Part shown: positions 15,541 to 24,673 of the stretch, in pieces
Layout: the number at the start of each line of letters is the position of its first letter
Numbering within the stretch: position 1 is the stretch's first letter
Source: Candidatus Melainabacteria bacterium
GTDB lineage: Bacteria; Cyanobacteriota; Vampirovibrionia; Obscuribacterales; Obscuribacteraceae
DNA: 40,869 nt
Direction: 5' to 3'
Assembly (NCBI GenBank): GCA_003175915.1
Contig: PSRH01000216.1
Coordinates: 1 to 40,869 of the forward strand
Translations under genes and position numbers: made by a program
The notes under the pieces: model-generated
The model's database searches: none
Told to the model about the DNA's origin: nothing
The model's input: the letters and a program-made list of their open reading frames with translations, nothing else

Positions 15541-15834
15541 AGCAATTATTCTCGGGATATGTGATCTGCGCTAAATGTATATTTCTTGACGACGCCGCGC
15601 CACCATAGTTCCCCAAAACGAGCAGATAAGACAAGCATTGAAGATTTGCATTGTAGGCAACTGGCGACATGGATTGAATCAGAAAGTTTGAGGTCCGCCC
15701 GCGAACAAAACTCACGGGCGCCTGTCACGTTTGTAATCTGATGTCTACGAAAGGAGACAGTAGCGACAGGAACATTCAAATAGTTGCCATGTCATTGCTA
15801 TTTAGTTACTACAGCAAAAGGACGTGTGAGTTAT

Positions 15835-17052
15835 ATGAAAGCCCTCGTTTTCAAAGGTGTTGGAAAGATCGAACTGGCTGAATTACCCAAGCCAGTCTTG
15901 CAAGATTCAACTGATGCGATTGTGCGCATTATTGCCGCGTCGATTTGTGGAACTGATTTGCACATGGTGCGTGGCAGTATGTCGGGAATGAAACCAGGTA
16001 GCATTTTGGGACACGAAGCCGTGGGAATTGTGGAACAGGTCGGTGCCAGTGTGCAAAATTTCAAGGAGGGCGATAGAGTAGTTGTCTGCTCAACCATTGC
16101 TTGCGGGAATTGCGTCTACTGTCAGGCTGAAGAGTACTCATCCTGCGATCGCGCCAACCCAAATGGTCCCGAGGCCGGTACGGCTTTCTTTGGTGGACCG
16201 GTTTCGAGCGGGCCCTTTGATGGTCTGCAAGCAGAGTTCGCCCGTATACCCTACGCCGATGCGGTGCTCGTAGCAATCCCAGAGCAAGTTAACAATGACG
16301 ATGCATTGTTGGTTTCTGACGTATTCCCAACGGGTTATATGGCAGCAAAAATCGCCGACGTCCAAGAAGGAGACATTGTCGCTGTTTTTGGCTGTGGACC
16401 GGTGGGGCAGATGGCCATCGCTTCGGCAAAACTCTTGGGCGCGTCCAAGGTGATCGCGGTAGATTGCTTGCAAGATCGCCTGGAAACAGCCAAAGGCCAA
16501 GGTGCAATGATTTTGAACTACAATGAAAACGATCCGGTCGAGGCCTTGCACGACTTGAGCGATGGGTATGGGCCTGACGCGTGCATTGATGCCGTGGGAC
16601 TAGATGCAGAAAAGGCGACGGAAGGACCAGCTTCGGAAAAACGACCTTTCATCAAAGAATTTTCCGATTATCTCGAACAAAAAATGCTGGCTCCTACAAA
16701 GTTCAATTTGGGCGATCAATGGAGACAAGGCAATGCCCCATCGCAGGTTCTTCAATGGTGCGTGGAATCGGTGAGAAAGAGCGGTGTCATCTCGATCGTT
16801 GGCGTCTATGCCGAGAATTCGGTAAGGTTTCCAATCGGCTTGGCAATGCAAAAGGCATTGACGGTTCGCGCCGCTAACTGCAGTCACCGTAAATATGTGC
16901 CCACATTGTTAAAGCTAATTGCAGATGGACAGTTCCGTCCGTCTGCGATTCTAACCAAGCAGTGCGATTTAATACAGGCTGTCAATTGTTACGAGCATTT
17001 TGACAGGCGCGAATCAGGTTGGCTCAAAGTGAGGCTCTCACCGGCGGCATAG
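15835..17052 (+). CDS. Zinc-dependent alcohol dehydrogenase (FdhA-like)
   Basis: A 405-residue medium-chain dehydrogenase that would oxidise alcohols or formaldehyde with NAD(P). The catalytic zinc site is Cys38 in ICGTD and His60/Glu61 in LGHEAVG. The structural zinc cysteines are Cys90, 93, 96 and 104 (CGNCVYC and SSC). The Rossmann motif is GCGPVGQMA near 190. Its extra length, with DACIDAVGLDAEK and an insertion following (ASEKRPFIKEF), resembles the glutathione-independent formaldehyde dehydrogenase subgroup. I chose the ATG at 15835 (MKALVFKG); the ORF track adds 17 unsupported residues. No partner gene indicates the substrate. Confidence 0.9.
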   Translation: MKALVFKGVGKIELAELPKPVLQDSTDAIVRIIAASICGTDLHMVRGSMSGMKPGSILGHEAVGIVEQVGASVQNFKEGDRVVVCSTIACGNCVYCQAEEYSSCDRANPNGPEAGTAFFGGPVSSGPFDGLQAEFARIPYADAVLVAIPEQVNNDDALLVSDVFPTGYMAAKIADVQEGDIVAVFGCGPVGQMAIASAKLLGASKVIAVDCLQDRLETAKGQGAMILNYNENDPVEALHDLSDGYGPDACIDAVGLDAEKATEGPASEKRPFIKEFSDYLEQKMLAPTKFNLGDQWRQGNAPSQVLQWCVESVRKSGVISIVGVYAENSVRFPIGLAMQKALTVRAANCSHRKYVPTLLKLIADGQFRPSAILTKQCDLIQAVNCYEHFDRRESGWLKVRLSPAA

Positions 17053-17543
17053 GCGAAATGGTTTTCCAGAACTTGTTTATGTAAAACCTGGAACCAGTTT
17101 TGTATGTTATTCGTCCGAGATGGGTGTCGGATATGGGCGACACCGCTTTGAATCCATTTTTAATGGGCACGTCAGCCTGTTGGCTACCATGGAAGGCAGA
17201 AATTAGAGTTATTGATTATGAAGGTTCCAGACGGCTACTCCTATTACACCCTGTTCGACGCGCTTCGCCAACGCGTCCTCAGTTGTGATGTTGCCTGTGA
17301 CGTCGAGTATTGCTTAGACTTGATGGATATCCTTGTAGCTAAACAAGAAGATTTACTTATTGAATTTTTGCAGAACGACTTTAGGTTGAAGGCCGACGGC
17401 AATGGTAAAAAGACTCAGCGCAATTGCAGAAAGCGCGAAAAATGAATGTGGTTACGAGCGGGAAAGAGGGACAAGACAAGATGCTGTCTTCGGGTGTATC
17501 TCATTGACCGAAGATTAGATCTCGTGTTGCCGCGTTCCGTTAT
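17053..17543. other. Mostly non-coding gap with one doubtful small ORF
   Basis: Just after the dehydrogenase gene a GGTTTTCCAG / CTGGAACC inverted repeat (17060-17095) followed by AGTTTTG could be a weak terminator. Beyond it the only candidate gene is the small ORF at 17218. The part from 17446 to the SulP gene shows nothing I can name. Confidence 0.4.
17218..17445 (+). CDS. Hypothetical 75-aa protein
   Basis: Starts MKVPDGYSYYTLFDALRQRV, then an acidic helical middle (EYCLDLMDILVAKQEDLLIEFL) and a basic tail (KKTQRNCRKREK). The composition is protein-like and the frame is free of stops, but no clear ribosome site precedes the ATG and no family is recognised. It could be a regulator-like small protein or an accidental ORF. 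Confidence 0.35.
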   Translation: MKVPDGYSYYTLFDALRQRVLSCDVACDVEYCLDLMDILVAKQEDLLIEFLQNDFRLKADGNGKKTQRNCRKREK

Positions 17544-19121
17544 TTAGGCAATCGATCGAGCCCCTGCCTTTTCCTTAGAGCGTGGTTTTCCACGAGACTC
17601 GAAAGTTCGATTGAGGGTGCGCCAGTCGACGACCAGTTCACCGCCATTGGCGAAGTGGCGCTTCTGAATGCCGTAGATCAACTCCAGGCAGGCATGATCA
17701 ATGTAGGACAGTCCATCGATGTGCAGGTGGATCAGTTTGTCCGGACCCAACTCCTCAATCGTTTCTGCCAGTCTGGGTAAGGTCAAGAAGGAAGCAGTGC
17801 CACGCAAGAAAATATGTGTTTCGCCGACGGCATCTTCGGCAATTCTGATTTCCAGGTGAGAAACACGGTAAAGCAACTTGGCAAAGCAAAGTACGATGCC
17901 AGTCGTGACACCAGTCAAAAGATCGACGCACACAATGGTGGCAACAGTAATGACGTAGATGATCAATTCCATTGAACCGACTTTTCTGAGGTCGCCGATC
18001 ACTTTGAAGTTAGCAAGCTTGTAGCCAATGTAGACGAGAAGGGCCGCCAGGCTGCAAGTGGGAATCAACTTAATCCAGGAAGATAAGAACACAACGAAGA
18101 GCAACAGCCATAAGCCATGGAGAAAAGCTGACATGCGTGTTTTGGCGCCGGCTGCTACATTTGTGCTGCTGCGAACCATAACGCCGGTGATTGGCAAACC
18201 GCCAACCAGGGCAGAAATGGAGTTTCCGATTCCTTGACTGGTCAATTCGCGATTATAGTCAGTCCGCCGGCCTCTATGCAGCTTATCGATCGCCGTTGCA
18301 CTGAGGAGCGTTTCGGCGGTGGCAATTACCGCAATAGCCAGACCGTCAAGCAGAACTTCGCGCAGCGTCATTCCATGCAAATCTTGAAAGCTCGGGAAAT
18401 TGAAGGCGATAGCTAGATTCTCCGGTATTGATACGTGCTTGATCGGTAACTGCGTCGCCGTTGCTACTAAGGTAGCAACAACGATGGCAACCAATGGTCC
18501 CGGAATGAACTTAAGCGCTTTGATTTGCAAGTTGTTCCAGCAAACCAAGATGACGATGGTCATGATGCCGATTGCCGCTGCCAGGTGATGGCTAGTCGTT
18601 TCCAGAGGAAAGAGACCAGTGGTAATGGCAGTCGGTATGCCGCAAATATTGCTCAAACCGGACGCCCCCGGGATGTGGTCCAGCATGACGTGGAACTGGC
18701 TGACCAGAATCAGTATGCCTATGCCGGAAAGCATTCCATGCACAACCGACGGTGGCACTGCCCGAAACCAATGAGCCCAACGACATAGCCCGGCGAGAAC
18801 CTGACAGATGCCGCCGACCAGAAGGACTACTCCTAGTTGTTCGACTCCGTATTTGGCTATCAACGAAGAGACTATGACGACAAGTCCGGCTGCCGGTCCA
18901 CTTACTTGCAATTGGCAGCCACCCAGTGGTCCAACAATAAGTCCACCGACTATCCCGGAAATTATGCCGAGAGCGGGTGGCACGCCGCAGGCAATCGCAA
19001 TACCCATACAGAGGGGCAGGGCGACAAGGAACACAACCAATGAAGCCAGAAAATCGTTACCGAAAGTGTGTCGCATTTTCTTCAGCGACACAACTAAGCT
19101 AGGCCTAAACAATAGCCTCAC
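17544..19121 (-). CDS. SulP family anion transporter with STAS domain
   Basis: 525 residues. The N-terminal 400 form a polytopic membrane domain with SulP landmarks: FLASLVVFLVALPLCMGIAIA, GGCQLQVSGPAAGL, QGIGNSISALVGGLPITG. The C-terminal 90 residues form a STAS domain (LDHLHIDGLSYIDHACLE-like strand-helix). Relatives move sulfate, bicarbonate or other anions, usually with Na+ or H+. No carbonic anhydrase gene lies beside it to point to bicarbonate. The start is uncertain: the GTG used here overlaps a GGAGGTGAGG site that better fits a TTG three codons later at 19112; an ATG lies at codon 16. Confidence 0.9.
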   Translation of the reverse strand: MRLLFRPSLVVSLKKMRHTFGNDFLASLVVFLVALPLCMGIAIACGVPPALGIISGIVGGLIVGPLGGCQLQVSGPAAGLVVIVSSLIAKYGVEQLGVVLLVGGICQVLAGLCRWAHWFRAVPPSVVHGMLSGIGILILVSQFHVMLDHIPGASGLSNICGIPTAITTGLFPLETTSHHLAAAIGIMTIVILVCWNNLQIKALKFIPGPLVAIVVATLVATATQLPIKHVSIPENLAIAFNFPSFQDLHGMTLREVLLDGLAIAVIATAETLLSATAIDKLHRGRRTDYNRELTSQGIGNSISALVGGLPITGVMVRSSTNVAAGAKTRMSAFLHGLWLLLFVVFLSSWIKLIPTCSLAALLVYIGYKLANFKVIGDLRKVGSMELIIYVITVATIVCVDLLTGVTTGIVLCFAKLLYRVSHLEIRIAEDAVGETHIFLRGTASFLTLPRLAETIEELGPDKLIHLHIDGLSYIDHACLELIYGIQKRHFANGGELVVDWRTLNRTFESRGKPRSKEKAGARSIA

Positions 19122-19858
19122 CTCCAGATGTAGGGGCGGGATGCCAATGATTTTCCTAAGGAAAATCCGGGGTTACTCAATTGCCTGAACGTCATTCAAT
19201 AGCGTTTCATGATGCTGCTACTGCTTGCTAGGAACCTGATTGCTCAATTCCACGCATTCAAATTTTGACGGCAGAGCAAGGGCATTCTCACCCTTTTAAA
19301 TCAAAAGACTCTGATAGAGAAGCCAACGCTTTACGGACCCTGCTGGTGAGACTATATCTTCAATGCAGTAAGGACTGTAACGAACCAAGTAACAGTTCAA
19401 CGTGCGATTTGGCAGTGATGGTCTATTTTGGTCGTCGCCGAAAGAGCTTGTATTCCTTTCAGACCCGTTTCTAAATGAGTAGTCCAAACGCGGGGTAAGC
19501 GCATGATGATCCAGTTGCTCTTTGGCTCGTACTGCTAAGGAAGCCTGAGCCTGCGGTGACCAGCGGAAACAAATCAGACACTGCGCTAGTAAGAGCAGTG
19601 TCACTCCAAATAGGGCGTTGATTCTACGCTTGTTCATCCGAATGCAACCCCGGCAGACTAGAGAGTATTTTACCAAAAGTTTCTAATCAATCAACCCCGC
19701 GTATCGGTTTAATGCAAGCTCTACCGATATTGTTCGCCTGTTGATTAACCCATTTGTAAGTGAGAACATCGCTCTTGTGATAAAGTCTCTAAGCTTTGTC
19801 CGGGTTGCTCGAACCGCTGTCTCACTTTGTTACAAGTGCCGTTAATCGCACATTGAAG
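19122..19858. other. Sparse region between SulP and acyltransferase genes
   Basis: Divergent spacer of about 740 nt. Apart from the doubtful exported-protein ORF on the minus strand (19296-19637), I see no gene. The plus-strand ORF 19265-19474 overlaps that ORF and has no ribosome site. The part nearest the acyltransferase is AT-rich and probably carries its promoter, but no clean -35/-10 pair stands out. Confidence 0.4.
19296..19637 (-). CDS. Possible small exported protein
   Basis: From the ATG giving MNKRRINALFGVTLLLLAQC the product is 113 residues with a signal-peptide-like N-terminus (cleavage near AQA, residue 33). A polar mature part follows, with two cysteines (TLNCYLVRYSPYCIED) that could form a disulfide. 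There is no clear ribosome site and no family is recognised. The ORF track opens 13 codons further upstream. Moderate to low confidence that it is expressed. Confidence 0.4.
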   Translation of the reverse strand: MNKRRINALFGVTLLLLAQCLICFRWSPQAQASLAVRAKEQLDHHALTPRLDYSFRNGSERNTSSFGDDQNRPSLPNRTLNCYLVRYSPYCIEDIVSPAGSVKRWLLYQSLLI

Positions 19859-21019
19859 ATGGCTGAATTTTTGAACTCAAGAAATAGTGCAGGCGCGGAG
19901 ACGATCGCTAAGAGCGTGGACGAAGTCCCCACGGCGCAAACACAAAGACTTTATAAAGAAGCTGATGCGAAGACGGTCGAGTCGTCTATTAGCCGCGGGC
20001 ATTTTGACAGCGTTCAGGTGATGAGAGCGTTGAGCGTCATTGCTGTTGTCCTGTTTCATGTGGCTATGAGGCAAAGGCAGGATTTTCCGCACATAGCACT
20101 ACCACTCACCTACCCTCAATCGCTGATGGGGCATGCTGGTGTAGATCTGTTTTTCATCATCAGCGGATTTATCATCACTACTGTGAACTGGCGCGAATTC
20201 GCTAGACCATCCGCTATCCGGAGTTACCTTGCCAAAAGGCTTATACGTGTTATGCCTCTGTATTGGCTGACTGCGCTGCCTATGATACCGCTGGCTATGG
20301 CTAATCTCGATCTAAAGTCGGCCTTCGGTGCTTTACTCTTGTTGCCGCATTATGCTTCACGAATCAACCAGGTAGCCTGGAGCCTCGCCTACGAGATTTT
20401 GTTCTATGCAGTGTTCGCTCTGTTTTTGGTATTTCCCCGCCGCTACTTACCGGTGTGTGTCAGTGCCTGGGTAATTATGATTCTTGCAAGCAACGCTGCC
20501 TCCGGGCATGTTGCCTGGTTAGGAAATTTTCTCCGCCCGCTCAATCTGGAATTTGTCCTTGGCATAACCGTTGCGGGACTCATTCAGGCAAGAGTTTTCT
20601 TCCGTCGACCGAGACTTCTCATTTGCCTGGGTCTAATCGGAATCCTTGCCGTAGCGGCGTTAAAGCACTTTGGTCCTAATCCATACCCGGAATATGACGG
20701 TAAGATGCGGGCTCTATTATTTGGTGTCCCCTGCGCTCTCTTGTTGTATGGAGCGATTGTCATTGAGTGCTTAGGTAAGACTGCATACTCGAAACTATTA
20801 TTACTCCTCGGCGATGCGTCCTACTCCATATACCTGGTACACTTCGTCTTGATTCAACTGTTGATGCTCAACCCACTTGCTGCGGCGATAAAGAACCCCA
20901 TAGCGTTCTTCCTCTGGGAGTTGCTGGTCATCGTTCTTGTTATGGCAGCCGGAGTTCTCGTTCATTTGAAACTTGAGAAGCCGCTTCTCAGAACCCTTAA
21001 ACACCGCTTTATTAGTTAG
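19859..21019 (+). CDS. Acyltransferase 3 family membrane protein
   Basis: About 386 residues, polytopic. The signature of this O-acyltransferase family is present: FDSVQVMRALSVIAVVLFHV with the proposed catalytic His, and GHAGVDLFFIISGFII. A final YSIYLVHFVLIQ segment is also typical. Such enzymes acetylate or acylate cell-surface sugars (OafA, NodX-like). The N-terminal 50 residues before the domain are polar and unusual. The start is uncertain: ATG 19859 (MAEFLNS) is used, the ORF track begins at TTG 19796, and neither has a ribosome site. The 3' end overlaps the convergent deaminase gene by 8 nt. Confidence 0.85.
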   Translation: MAEFLNSRNSAGAETIAKSVDEVPTAQTQRLYKEADAKTVESSISRGHFDSVQVMRALSVIAVVLFHVAMRQRQDFPHIALPLTYPQSLMGHAGVDLFFIISGFIITTVNWREFARPSAIRSYLAKRLIRVMPLYWLTALPMIPLAMANLDLKSAFGALLLLPHYASRINQVAWSLAYEILFYAVFALFLVFPRRYLPVCVSAWVIMILASNAASGHVAWLGNFLRPLNLEFVLGITVAGLIQARVFFRRPRLLICLGLIGILAVAALKHFGPNPYPEYDGKMRALLFGVPCALLLYGAIVIECLGKTAYSKLLLLLGDASYSIYLVHFVLIQLLMLNPLAAAIKNPIAFFLWELLVIVLVMAAGVLVHLKLEKPLLRTLKHRFIS

Positions 21020-21461
21020 TTTCGATGTCCTTAAGCAGACAAACTTCTACACCAGCTTCTTTGAACTGCATGGTTGCTAACTCGAATTCGTCCTTCCAAC
21101 GCGGATTCTCGCTATAGGGAGCAACGATTCTCTTAATTCCTGCCTGGATACACATCGCCGCACAGGCTGCGCAAGACATGAAAGGCCAGGTGTAGAGAGT
21201 GCAACCCTCTAACGATTGACTGGCAAAAATGATCGCGTTTCGTTCGCAATGGACAAACATCTTGTACTTAAGATCCCGGTTGTTCAGTCTTTCCGGTAAA
21301 TCGTCAACACCCTGGGCAAGTCCGTTGTATCCAAGCGAAACGACGCGGCGTTTGTTGTCTACTATTACCGCACCAGCCTTGGTGCTTGGATCTTTTGACC
21401 AGGAGGCAACATGCTCGGCTAAGCCGAGAAAACGTTTGTCCCACTTTTCTGTGTCTGACAT
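21012..21461 (-). CDS. dCMP deaminase-like cytidine/deoxycytidylate deaminase
   Basis: 149 residues. Zinc ligands of the deaminase fold are visible: His71 and catalytic Glu73 in VHCERNAI, and Cys97/Cys100 in MSCAAC. The usual PCxxC reads SCAAC and HAE reads HCE. The N-terminal STKAGAVIVDNKRRVVSLGYNG strand set is typical of ComEB/dCMP deaminases, which convert dCMP to dUMP for dTMP synthesis. The start at 21461 has a GGGGAG site. The ORF track adds 7 codons. A related role on another nucleotide or free base cannot be excluded. Confidence 0.85.
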   Translation of the reverse strand: MSDTEKWDKRFLGLAEHVASWSKDPSTKAGAVIVDNKRRVVSLGYNGLAQGVDDLPERLNNRDLKYKMFVHCERNAIIFASQSLEGCTLYTWPFMSCAACAAMCIQAGIKRIVAPYSENPRWKDEFELATMQFKEAGVEVCLLKDIETN

Positions 21462-21599
21462 ATGCTCCCCAGAGATACTCAAGTGTAGTAAAGGAACAGA
21501 TTATCACAAGCCAGTGAAACAGTTAATCAACTGATCCATATAACACATACGAGATTTTCCTTGACGCTAATATGACACAGAGCGCGTAGGCAAGGTTAG

Positions 21600-22508
21600 A
21601 TGAAATCGCGAATCTTTGTTATTGGTCTGCTCTTCTGGTTTGCAATTAGTCCGGCGATTGCCAGGCACTCTGACGTGACTAGAATCAAAGAGTCAATCGA
21701 TGTCGCCGGTGTCAGGCGCAGGTTCACTGTTTGTGTTCCAAACGATTGTGCGAAGTCAGGTGTTCCACTTGTCATTGTCCTGCACGGTGCTATGGGTAAC
21801 GGATGGTGTGCCGAACACGATAGTCAAATGACTCCGAAAGCGGAGAAGGAACGCTTTATCGTGGCTTATCCTAACGGGACCGGATTTTTTCGCAAGTTCT
21901 TTCTATCCTGGAATGTTGGCCCTTGCCGTAAATTGGTCCGGTCGAAGAAAGTAGATGACCTTGCTTTCATCAGAAAGATGATTGAATTGTTCGAGGCTAA
22001 ATATAACGTAGATCCTCGACGTGTTTATGTAACCGGACTTTCTAATGGCGGAATGCTTGCTTATCGCATTGCCGCAGAAATGCCGGATCTTGTTGCTGCT
22101 ATCTCGCCGGTTGCTTGCTGCATGTACAACACCCCCAATGATATGAGCGCGCCTGTAAGCGTCCTGGCTTTTCATGGCACTGCCGATCGAGTAATTCCAT
22201 TGGACGGACATAAAGGATCTTTTTATGGTTACCAAATTCAGACTGTGCCGGTCTCGGAGGGGATACGCTACTGGGTGAAGCGAGACCAGTGCTGTCCCTG
22301 TCCTCTGCATGAAGATATTGGCGTGGTTAGCAAGGAAACCTATCGCAACTCGTCAGGAAATGCGGAAGTATGCCTCTACACCATCAAACACGGAAATCAT
22401 TCCTGGCCGGGGGGTAAGTGCGTTTTCCCCCTGGCTGATCATCCGCAAAAGTGCCTGGTGGCTACCGATTTGATGTGGGAGTTTTTTCGCACCCATCCGA
22501 AGCAATGA
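21600..22508 (+). CDS. Exported esterase of the LpqC/PHB-depolymerase type
   Basis: 302 residues with a signal peptide (MKSRIFVIGLLFWFAISPAIA). The alpha/beta-hydrolase core shows the oxyanion strand VIVLHGAMGN, the nucleophile Ser148 in GLSNGGM, the acid-residue region AFHGTADRVIP and the histidine region HGNHSWPGG. Eleven Cys, several in pairs (SPVACCMY, DQCCPCP), suggest disulfides in an exported enzyme. The family includes polyhydroxybutyrate depolymerases and feruloyl/acetylxylan esterases; the substrate cannot be assigned here. An AAGG lies 6 nt before the ATG. The next gene is another exported hydrolase. Confidence 0.85.
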   Translation: MKSRIFVIGLLFWFAISPAIARHSDVTRIKESIDVAGVRRRFTVCVPNDCAKSGVPLVIVLHGAMGNGWCAEHDSQMTPKAEKERFIVAYPNGTGFFRKFFLSWNVGPCRKLVRSKKVDDLAFIRKMIELFEAKYNVDPRRVYVTGLSNGGMLAYRIAAEMPDLVAAISPVACCMYNTPNDMSAPVSVLAFHGTADRVIPLDGHKGSFYGYQIQTVPVSEGIRYWVKRDQCCPCPLHEDIGVVSKETYRNSSGNAEVCLYTIKHGNHSWPGGKCVFPLADHPQKCLVATDLMWEFFRTHPKQ

Positions 22509-22677
22509 CCAAACGTTGTCAGGCTGTAACGAACCCCGCTGGCGGAGCCAATATCGTGATTGGACTATACGCTGTTGAGCGTCAGTAGTGATAATCTGTT
22601 ATATAGATGGGCTTGAAGAGCGGTGGTCCAACAGAAAAGGTATATTTAGGTGTCCCGGGGTCGAGGTGTTTGCTAGC

Positions 22678-24657
22678 GTGAGGAAAGGGCTACAGGCCGC
22701 AGTCAGCATCATAGTCTTGGCTACATTGCTGGGCCCGGCGGCAGACGCGAACGGACTCTACCGCCTGTTTCAGCCGAAGAAAAGGGACGCCAGCAGCGGC
22801 GTTCCTAGTACGTATCGTACGCCCGTGTCATCGCCAAAGTTCGAGCGGACTTCACAGTATTTCCAATTGGACGACGGCACCAGGCTTGCGGTGGAGATAT
22901 ATCTACCAAAACATAGCCTCGAAGATAAGCTACCGACCATCCTCGAGCAAACGCGCTATTGGCGCATCATTCAACCTAAGTTTCCTCTCAATAAGCTTTA
23001 TTCCAAGCCTTTAAGCATCTACAGACACGAATTCATAACTCATGGCTATGCCTGGGTAGCGGTTGACTCGCGGGGCGCAGGCGCATCGTTTGGTAGCCGT
23101 CCTTGGGAATTTTCACCGATTGAGATCGACGATAGTCGGCAAATCATCGATTGGATTACGAAGCAGCCCTGGTCGAACGGACAAGTGGGCACGATCGGCC
23201 ATTCGTTCTCTGGCAACATGGCTGAATTTACCCTGTTGACCAAGCATCCCGCTGTTAAGGCTGCCGCCGTTCTGTCCAGTCCCTTTGATCTCTATTCTGA
23301 TGTACTGCGCCCAGGTGGCATGCCGCTCCAGCCCTTCATCAAGCAATGGATCGACTTGACTGAAAGCTTTGACCGTAACAAATTTCCGGCCAACCTCCGC
23401 ATATTCAGTTGGGCCGTGCGAGGGATAACGCCGGTTCAGGCGGACAAGAAGGAAGCGCTTCTCAAAGCTGCCTTACAGGAGCATCGCTTGAACGCAGACC
23501 TGAGAACGCTGGACAAGATTGACTTTCGCGATGACTGTATTTTCGATGGACAGACTGCAGCAATGGCTAAGCGAACGCCGGCATTCGACCGAAGTGTTCG
23601 TCTCCTGCATGCTAAGTTCGATGAGGACCAACTGCACCACGACGGTATTGAACCGGTGAGCCCCAGCGGCTACGTTCGCGAGATTGATAAGGCCAAGGTG
23701 CCGATGTACTTTTCGGCTGGTTGGTTAGATGGGGGAAATGCCGGTGCCGCCGTCGGTAGGTATCTCAACTACACTTCTCCTGAAAATAAGTTGATCCTGG
23801 GCCCTTGGGACCACAATTTCTTCAACATAAGTCCCTTCACGCATCCGGGAATGAGCAAATTTCGCATCGATCAGGAGATGCTTAAGTTCTTCGACGAACA
23901 TATGAAGAAACCGAATTTGGTCGAACCTAATGAAGCACCGGTTCACTACTATACGCTTGGTGAGGAACGCTGGCATGCCAGCGATAAGTGGCCACCTGCC
24001 TCTGCCCCCACGGAGCATTATCTCTCGGAAAATCACGAGCTTAGTCCCAATTGCCAAAATGGCTCTGCCAGCGACAATTACCGGATAAATTTCAAGGCTG
24101 GTAGCGGTAAGAGCGGGCGTTGGGATTGCATGCTGGGCAATCCGCTTCTGCAGCCATATCCAAACCGCAAGAAAGAGGACAAGCTTTTGCTTTGCTATGA
24201 CAGCCAACCGTTAGCAAAAGACTTGCGAGTAACAGGACATCCATCCGTGAATCTGTTTTTGAAGTCAAATGGAGACGATTGCTCGCTGTTTGTCTATTTG
24301 GAGGACGTTGCTCCCGACGGATTCGTCCGCTACGTAAGCGAAGGCGAATTATTGTGCGGAAACAGGCTTAACGCGGGCAACGGCGCCAACTTGAAGACGG
24401 TTTTGCCAAAACCCACATTTTGCAAAGCCGATTATCATACGTTGCCAAAAGACGGGGTGACCAGCGTTGAAGTTGGCATGCTGCCCATGTCGTATCAATT
24501 CAAGAAAGGTCATAAGATAAGGCTTTCCATAGCCGGTGCCGACAAGGACCATTTCCAGCCGCCGAAATTTGCCAATCTGTGCACCCGGTTGGAAATCTTG
24601 CGCGGTAGCGAATTCCCTTCGCGGCTTTCTCTGCCTCAAGACATCAATGGATCCTGA
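22678..24657 (+). CDS. Exported CocE/NonD family hydrolase (peptidase S15-like)
   Basis: About 659 residues. I chose the GTG at 22678, giving MRKGLQAAVSIIVLATLLG, a good signal peptide with a GAGGTG site 9 nt upstream; the ORF track starts 30 codons earlier in a stretch without similarity. The alpha/beta-hydrolase domain shows YAWVAVDSRGAGASFG and the nucleophile Ser in GTIGHSFSGN. LGPWDHNFF carries the likely catalytic His. The C-terminal jelly-roll (X-Pro dipeptidyl-peptidase C domain) includes LRVTGHPSVNLFLKSNGDDCSLFVYLEDV. Family members cleave acyl esters, amides or beta-lactam precursors (CocE, glutaryl-acylase). Substrate unknown. Confidence 0.88.
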   Translation: MRKGLQAAVSIIVLATLLGPAADANGLYRLFQPKKRDASSGVPSTYRTPVSSPKFERTSQYFQLDDGTRLAVEIYLPKHSLEDKLPTILEQTRYWRIIQPKFPLNKLYSKPLSIYRHEFITHGYAWVAVDSRGAGASFGSRPWEFSPIEIDDSRQIIDWITKQPWSNGQVGTIGHSFSGNMAEFTLLTKHPAVKAAAVLSSPFDLYSDVLRPGGMPLQPFIKQWIDLTESFDRNKFPANLRIFSWAVRGITPVQADKKEALLKAALQEHRLNADLRTLDKIDFRDDCIFDGQTAAMAKRTPAFDRSVRLLHAKFDEDQLHHDGIEPVSPSGYVREIDKAKVPMYFSAGWLDGGNAGAAVGRYLNYTSPENKLILGPWDHNFFNISPFTHPGMSKFRIDQEMLKFFDEHMKKPNLVEPNEAPVHYYTLGEERWHASDKWPPASAPTEHYLSENHELSPNCQNGSASDNYRINFKAGSGKSGRWDCMLGNPLLQPYPNRKKEDKLLLCYDSQPLAKDLRVTGHPSVNLFLKSNGDDCSLFVYLEDVAPDGFVRYVSEGELLCGNRLNAGNGANLKTVLPKPTFCKADYHTLPKDGVTSVEVGMLPMSYQFKKGHKIRLSIAGADKDHFQPPKFANLCTRLEILRGSEFPSRLSLPQDINGS

Positions 24658-24673
24658 TCGCCTCTGGGCGATT

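Noticed and set aside
15546-15779. Minus-strand ORF of 77 aa upstream of the alcohol dehydrogenase
   Set aside because: Overlaps another minus-strand ORF in a different frame; no ribosome site or recognisable sequence.
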